NCBI GenBank assembly: GCA_034437535.1
Contig: DAOTTZ010000055.1
Location: forward strand, 1 to 18,872
Reading direction: 5' to 3'
DNA from: J038 sp034437535
Lineage (GTDB): Bacteria; Chloroflexota; Anaerolineae; Aggregatilineales; Phototrophicaceae
DNA: 18,872 nucleotides
Position 1 is the stretch's first letter. The number at the start of each line of letters is the position of its first letter. The notes below the pieces were generated by a model, which worked only from the letters and a program-made list of their open reading frames with translations, was not told the DNA's origin and did not search any database. The translations under genes were made by a program, and so were the position numbers. This document shows positions 15,916 through 18,872 of this stretch, one piece after another.

Positions 15916-17710
15916 CACAATTCACCTCGATTTCGTTCTCGATGACGTTCTCGAACCCGCCTTGTGGCAACGCCCGGTAAAAGCCATACCGGATCCGCAC
16001 GACTTGCGAGTCGTCGCCATCATATAACGGGTAAATGTCGCGCACCCGCTCCCCCGCCAGCCAGGATGAGAGCGGACGCCAACCATACACCGGGTCGAAT
16101 TGATCGCCCTGGGCGACCAACCGGCCTTCGGCATCCAGCCCATGCACGAACACATCCAGATCTTGCGTGGGTGGCTCCGCCGTGACCCAGGTGACATCCA
16201 GCGCGACCGGCTCATCACACCAGATCATGACATCGGTCGCGCTCAGTTGCGGCGGCGGGTCATCACTGAGGATTGGCTCGGTACGGAGTGCGACCAGACG
16301 CGGCGCGACAACCGACGGGTAGACCGTCCCACCTAACCGCGCCTCCCACCAATCCAACGTTTGTGTGAACAAGGTGTATTCCGGCGTGATAATGGGGGGA
16401 TTATAGTCAGCGTAATCGACCTTATCATCGACAATGGTGAGCGACTCCAGGTCATCCAGCAGGAGCTTGACCGCACTCACCGCGAAGTATTCCGGCCCCC
16501 AGGCCAGCATCACGGTGGATTCCGGCGGGGCGGCTTCGACCAGGGCGGCAGTTTCCAACCCGTTGGTGTTGGTCACTTGCGCCTGGATGAAGGGATAATT
16601 GAAGATCAACAGATAAACAGCCAGGGCCGCCGCCAACGGCGACAGGCTATAACGGGCGACGGTCTGCGGCAGGCGCATCGCCAGTAACACCCAGCCAAAC
16701 GCCAGGGGCAAGGTCATGAGCAAGATCAGGGCGGAAAGGACATCGGTATAATATGCAACGTGGAAGCCATACGCGGCCAGACCGATTAAGCCCAGCGTCA
16801 GTGCCGGGCGGCGAGTCTCCGTCTGGCGCAGGCCCCACCCCAGGCCGACCAACCCGGCGATGATGCCGGGTGCGGTCAAATCGCGGATCAAGACGGTGTT
16901 AATCAGGTTGAAGTTGGCGATGAGCGCGTCGAACGTCTCCGGGAAGCCGATAAAGCGGTTGGCTTCGCGTCCGATGAATTCATCCCATAGACCGCTGAGG
17001 GTGCCGGGTTGACCGTACACCCAATCCGCGCCAGCTTGCGCCCGCAGATAGAGATATATGTAAGGCACCAGGCCCAGCAATCCGAGTAAGAGCGCGGTGA
17101 CCACCAACCGGGGCAAGCGGCGGCCTTCCGCCCGCAGGTGCGGCCACACAGCATAGAGTAAGCCGGGGATCATCATCACGGTGGCGCGGTGATGCCCAAC
17201 CGCCAGACCACCGATGATCGCCATCCATATAATCCGCCCGCGAATCGGTTCGCGCCACAGGGCCAGCGTCAGCACGAGCAATTGCAACAACAGGCCGAAG
17301 CTGTAGATCTCCGCGATGACATGGTGAATCCAGACGGTGCGAGTCAGGCCGAAGACGACCGTCACACCGGCGGCGATCCATACGCGCCCGGATAAATGAT
17401 GTGCCAGCACAAAGAACAGGCCGAGCGTCAGCCCGCCCCACAGCAAGGAGACTAACGCCGGGGCCACCACTGGTGATACCCCGGCGATGGTCAGGCCATT
17501 GGTCAGCACGTTACCACTCATCACATAGAGCGGGTAACCAGTCGCGTGGAGCGTGCCCCAGTTGTTGAGTACAATCTGCGTCTCGCCCACGTCGATCATA
17601 TAATAATGGCTGGAGCCGTTCGGGATCGTCTGGATGGTGGTCATGTAGATCACCAGCAAGAACAGGCCCAGGGCCGCCAGTATAATTTGTGGTCGTCGTA
17701 TCGTCATCAT
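15905..17710 (-). CDS. DUF2723 (TMEM260-like) multi-pass membrane glycosyltransferase with C-terminal extracellular domain
   Basis: The 601-residue product starts with a membrane helix and the DUF2723 hallmark region: a short extracellular loop with IDVGETQIVLNNW, then LHATGYPLYVMSGNVL, and WIHHVIAEIYSFGLLLQLLVL. DUF2723 proteins are GT-C-like, and human TMEM260 is a protein O-mannosyltransferase; bacterial members are presumed to move sugars from polyprenyl carriers outside the membrane. About ten helices end near residue 385. The remaining 215 residues include the beta-sandwich DLDVFVHGLDAEGRLVAQGD with WRPLSSWLAGERVRDIYPL, a module often appended to Chloroflexota glycosyltransferases. Start 17710 (or 17707) was chosen because the helix follows directly and a -10 box sits 7 nt upstream; extension to 17794 would add an Arg-rich stretch. 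No Shine-Dalgarno is visible. The end overlaps the lipoprotein start. Confidence 0.87.
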   Translation of the reverse strand: MMTIRRPQIILAALGLFLLVIYMTTIQTIPNGSSHYYMIDVGETQIVLNNWGTLHATGYPLYVMSGNVLTNGLTIAGVSPVVAPALVSLLWGGLTLGLFFVLAHHLSGRVWIAAGVTVVFGLTRTVWIHHVIAEIYSFGLLLQLLVLTLALWREPIRGRIIWMAIIGGLAVGHHRATVMMIPGLLYAVWPHLRAEGRRLPRLVVTALLLGLLGLVPYIYLYLRAQAGADWVYGQPGTLSGLWDEFIGREANRFIGFPETFDALIANFNLINTVLIRDLTAPGIIAGLVGLGWGLRQTETRRPALTLGLIGLAAYGFHVAYYTDVLSALILLMTLPLAFGWVLLAMRLPQTVARYSLSPLAAALAVYLLIFNYPFIQAQVTNTNGLETAALVEAAPPESTVMLAWGPEYFAVSAVKLLLDDLESLTIVDDKVDYADYNPPIITPEYTLFTQTLDWWEARLGGTVYPSVVAPRLVALRTEPILSDDPPPQLSATDVMIWCDEPVALDVTWVTAEPPTQDLDVFVHGLDAEGRLVAQGDQFDPVYGWRPLSSWLAGERVRDIYPLYDGDDSQVVRIRYGFYRALPQGGFENVIENEIEVNCDDA

Positions 17711-17717
17711 GGCGCAT

Positions 17718-17723
17718 AGCATA
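17718..17723 (-). promoter_or_regulatory. Extended -10 box (TG-A-TATGCT) for the DUF2723 gene, likely leaderless
   Basis: TATGCT on the minus strand is preceded by TG plus one base (extended -10), with TTCACC about 18 nt upstream as a 4-of-6 match to the -35 consensus. Exactly 7 nt separate the hexamer from the ATG at 17710 and no Shine-Dalgarno lies between, so the transcript probably begins at the start codon. This is the same geometry as at the GH-GT fusion gene. Confidence 0.5.
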
Positions 17724-17776
17724 TCACAAACCTGAACATCTGGTGAATGTCGAAGACGCCGCCCCGGACGAAACGC

Positions 17777-17782
17777 TAAAAT
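17777..17782 (+). promoter_or_regulatory. Possible -10 box (TAAAAT) for the peroxiredoxin gene
   Basis: TAAAAT, 5 of 6 matches to TATAAT, lies 35 nt before the peroxiredoxin ATG in the 107-nt divergent gap. This would leave a leader of about 28 nt containing the GAGAGGA ribosome binding site. No convincing -35 box is seen, so the call is tentative. Confidence 0.35.
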
Positions 17783-17817
17783 AGCGATGCACACGTAAAC
17801 GAAGAGAGGATTAGCTT

Positions 17818-18291
17818 ATGCCAACTGTTGGTGAAAAAGCACCAGATTTTGAACTGCCCAATCAAGACGATGAAATCGTCAAATTGCGTGACCTGCAAGG
17901 CCAAAAGGTGATTCTGTTCGCCTTCCCCAAAGCCGGCACCCCCGGGTGCACCCTGCAAGCGTGCGGCTTCCGCGATCAGTTCCCGCAGATCCAGACGGAA
18001 GGCGCGGTCGTGCTGGGCATCAGTGCGGACACACCCGAAGACCTGAAGCACTGGCAACAGGCGGAAAACTTACCCTATGATCTGTTGAGCGATGCCGACC
18101 ACAGCACGCTGGATGCGTGGGGTGCCTGGGGCGAACTGTCGTTCAAAGGCCGGTCATTCGACGCGCCGTTGCGCTCGGTCTGGGTGATCGACGAAGACGG
18201 CACTATTATCACCTCACAAGTACGCATCAGCCCGGAAGACAGTATTTCGGTGGCGTTGGCCGCCGTCAAAGAAGAAAAAGGAGAAGCATAA
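17818..18291 (+). CDS. Peroxiredoxin, Bcp/PrxQ subfamily (thiol peroxidase)
   Basis: The 157-residue protein reduces peroxides with a cysteine thiol, usually recycled by thioredoxin. The order is typical: VGEKAPDFELPNQDDE at the N-terminus, then PKAGTPGCTLQACGFRD, holding peroxidatic Cys44 (PxxxTxxC) and a second Cys49 five residues later, the resolving cysteine of the PrxQ helix type. GISADTPEDLKHWQ and the Arg in APLRSVWVIDEDG complete the active-site framework. There is no signal peptide, so it is cytoplasmic. GAGAGGA lies about 8 nt upstream of the ATG. The secreted PPC-domain gene begins 3 nt after its stop. Confidence 0.95.
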   Translation: MPTVGEKAPDFELPNQDDEIVKLRDLQGQKVILFAFPKAGTPGCTLQACGFRDQFPQIQTEGAVVLGISADTPEDLKHWQQAENLPYDLLSDADHSTLDAWGAWGELSFKGRSFDAPLRSVWVIDEDGTIITSQVRISPEDSISVALAAVKEEKGEA

Positions 18292-18294
18292 ATT

Positions 18295-18872
18295 ATGCGC
18301 TATATCACGTTTGTCATTATCCTCTTGCTGATGGTCGCATTACCCGTAATCGCCCAGGAAGACGACCTGCCATTGGGTGAGCCAGTGACTGGCACGCTGG
18401 AAGGCGGCACAGAAGAAGACACTTACACCTTTACCGCCACTGCCGGGGATACGATCATCGCAGAAGTCCGCGCTACCGAAGAATTCAGCGACTTACTCAG
18501 CCCGTATATCATCATCCAGGACGCGGCAGGCACCGTCATCGCGGAAAGCTCACCATTTGCGTTTTTGAGTGCCCAGGTCATCGCCCGGATAGAAACAGAT
18601 GGTCGCTACAGTTTGACCGTCACCAGTAGCCCGGACGATGCTAACAACACCAGCGGTGATTACGTGCTACGGGTCAGCCTGCCGACGCCGATCACACCGG
18701 GGACGCCGGTCAGCGGGTCAGCGACCGGCATTGACGCGGCATATTATCTGCTGGAAACGACCGCCCCCACCGTGACAGTCGATTACAGCCGCACAGCCGG
18801 CGATGCCTTCGTCCCGTTGAGCATTAACACACTAGATGCTGAGTTTGGCGAATTGATCGCGGTTGCCGCGCT
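18295..18872 (+). CDS. Secreted PPC-type domain protein, partial at right edge
   Basis: About 192 codons are visible before the window ends. A signal peptide (MRYITFVIILLLMVALPVIA|QED) leads to a domain resembling the bacterial pre-peptidase C-terminal (PPC) fold: GEPVTGTLEGGTEEDTYTFT, AGDTIIAEVRA, YIIIQDAAGTVIAES and GRYSLTVTS-type strands, ending in GDYVLRVSL near residue 125. A second, similar unit seems to begin at GTPVSGSATGIDAAYYLLE, so the protein may be a tandem repeat. PPC-like domains are beta-sandwiches found beside secreted peptidases or in adhesive surface proteins; no catalytic domain is seen yet. AAGGAG in the end of the peroxiredoxin gene lies 11-12 nt upstream, so its translation is coupled to a cytoplasmic redox enzyme, possibly by chance. 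Confidence 0.82.
   Translation, partial: MRYITFVIILLLMVALPVIAQEDDLPLGEPVTGTLEGGTEEDTYTFTATAGDTIIAEVRATEEFSDLLSPYIIIQDAAGTVIAESSPFAFLSAQVIARIETDGRYSLTVTSSPDDANNTSGDYVLRVSLPTPITPGTPVSGSATGIDAAYYLLETTAPTVTVDYSRTAGDAFVPLSINTLDAEFGELIAVAA

Noticed and set aside
17711..17794. Upstream start for the DUF2723 gene adding 28 residues
   Set aside because: The extension is Arg-rich with Cys residues, reads across the predicted promoter and would precede the first membrane helix without purpose.

Overview
The window (about 18.9 kb, GC roughly 58-60%) looks like chromosomal DNA of a Chloroflexota bacterium, most likely of the Anaerolineae type. This is inferred from style: exported proteins with Thr-Pro-rich 'PTPTP' linkers, GT-C glycosyltransferases carrying extra extracellular beta-sandwich domains, PQQ-type propellers, choice-of-anchor I and PPC-type proteins. 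No rRNA, tRNA, CRISPR array, insertion sequence or phage gene is visible. Coding density is very high and no gap exceeds about 140 bases.

Layout. (1) Bases 1-3048, minus strand: the N-terminal 1016 codons of a very large gene that runs off the left edge. It joins a clan GH-A type glycoside hydrolase domain to a GT39/PMT_2-type membrane glycosyltransferase. (2) Bases 3152-7804, plus strand: a small C-terminally anchored membrane protein, an EthD-family protein, xanthine phosphoribosyltransferase (xpt) and GMP synthase (guaA) are tightly packed or overlapping. They are followed by a secreted protein of unknown function and an M23 metallopeptidase. Xpt makes XMP from xanthine and GuaA aminates XMP to GMP, so these two form a xanthine-to-GMP salvage pair. 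(3) Bases 7814-12940, minus strand: in transcription order, a choice-of-anchor I beta-propeller protein with a strong intrinsic terminator, a PQQ-like propeller protein, an FAD-dependent oxidoreductase and an orphan family-3 solute-binding protein. (4) Bases 13081-14989, plus strand: an RDD membrane protein overlapping a DAO-type FAD oxidoreductase, then a 90-residue membrane protein and a strong intrinsic terminator. (5) Bases 15040-17710, minus strand: a DUF2723 membrane glycosyltransferase-like protein overlapping a Thr-Pro-rich lipoprotein. (6) Bases 17818-18872, plus strand: a Bcp/PrxQ peroxiredoxin coupled to a secreted PPC-domain protein cut by the right edge.

About two thirds of the genes encode exported or membrane proteins, so the region is mainly cell-envelope biology around a purine-salvage core. 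Features that stand out are the hydrolase-glycosyltransferase fusion; two glycosyltransferase genes with a -10 box exactly 7 nt before an ATG and no Shine-Dalgarno (probable leaderless mRNAs); a palindromic -10 element between divergent genes; a propeller gene whose blades are still nearly identical at DNA level; and six of six predicted signal-peptidase-I substrates with Gln at the mature N-terminus. I found no defence system, biosynthetic cluster or mobile element.
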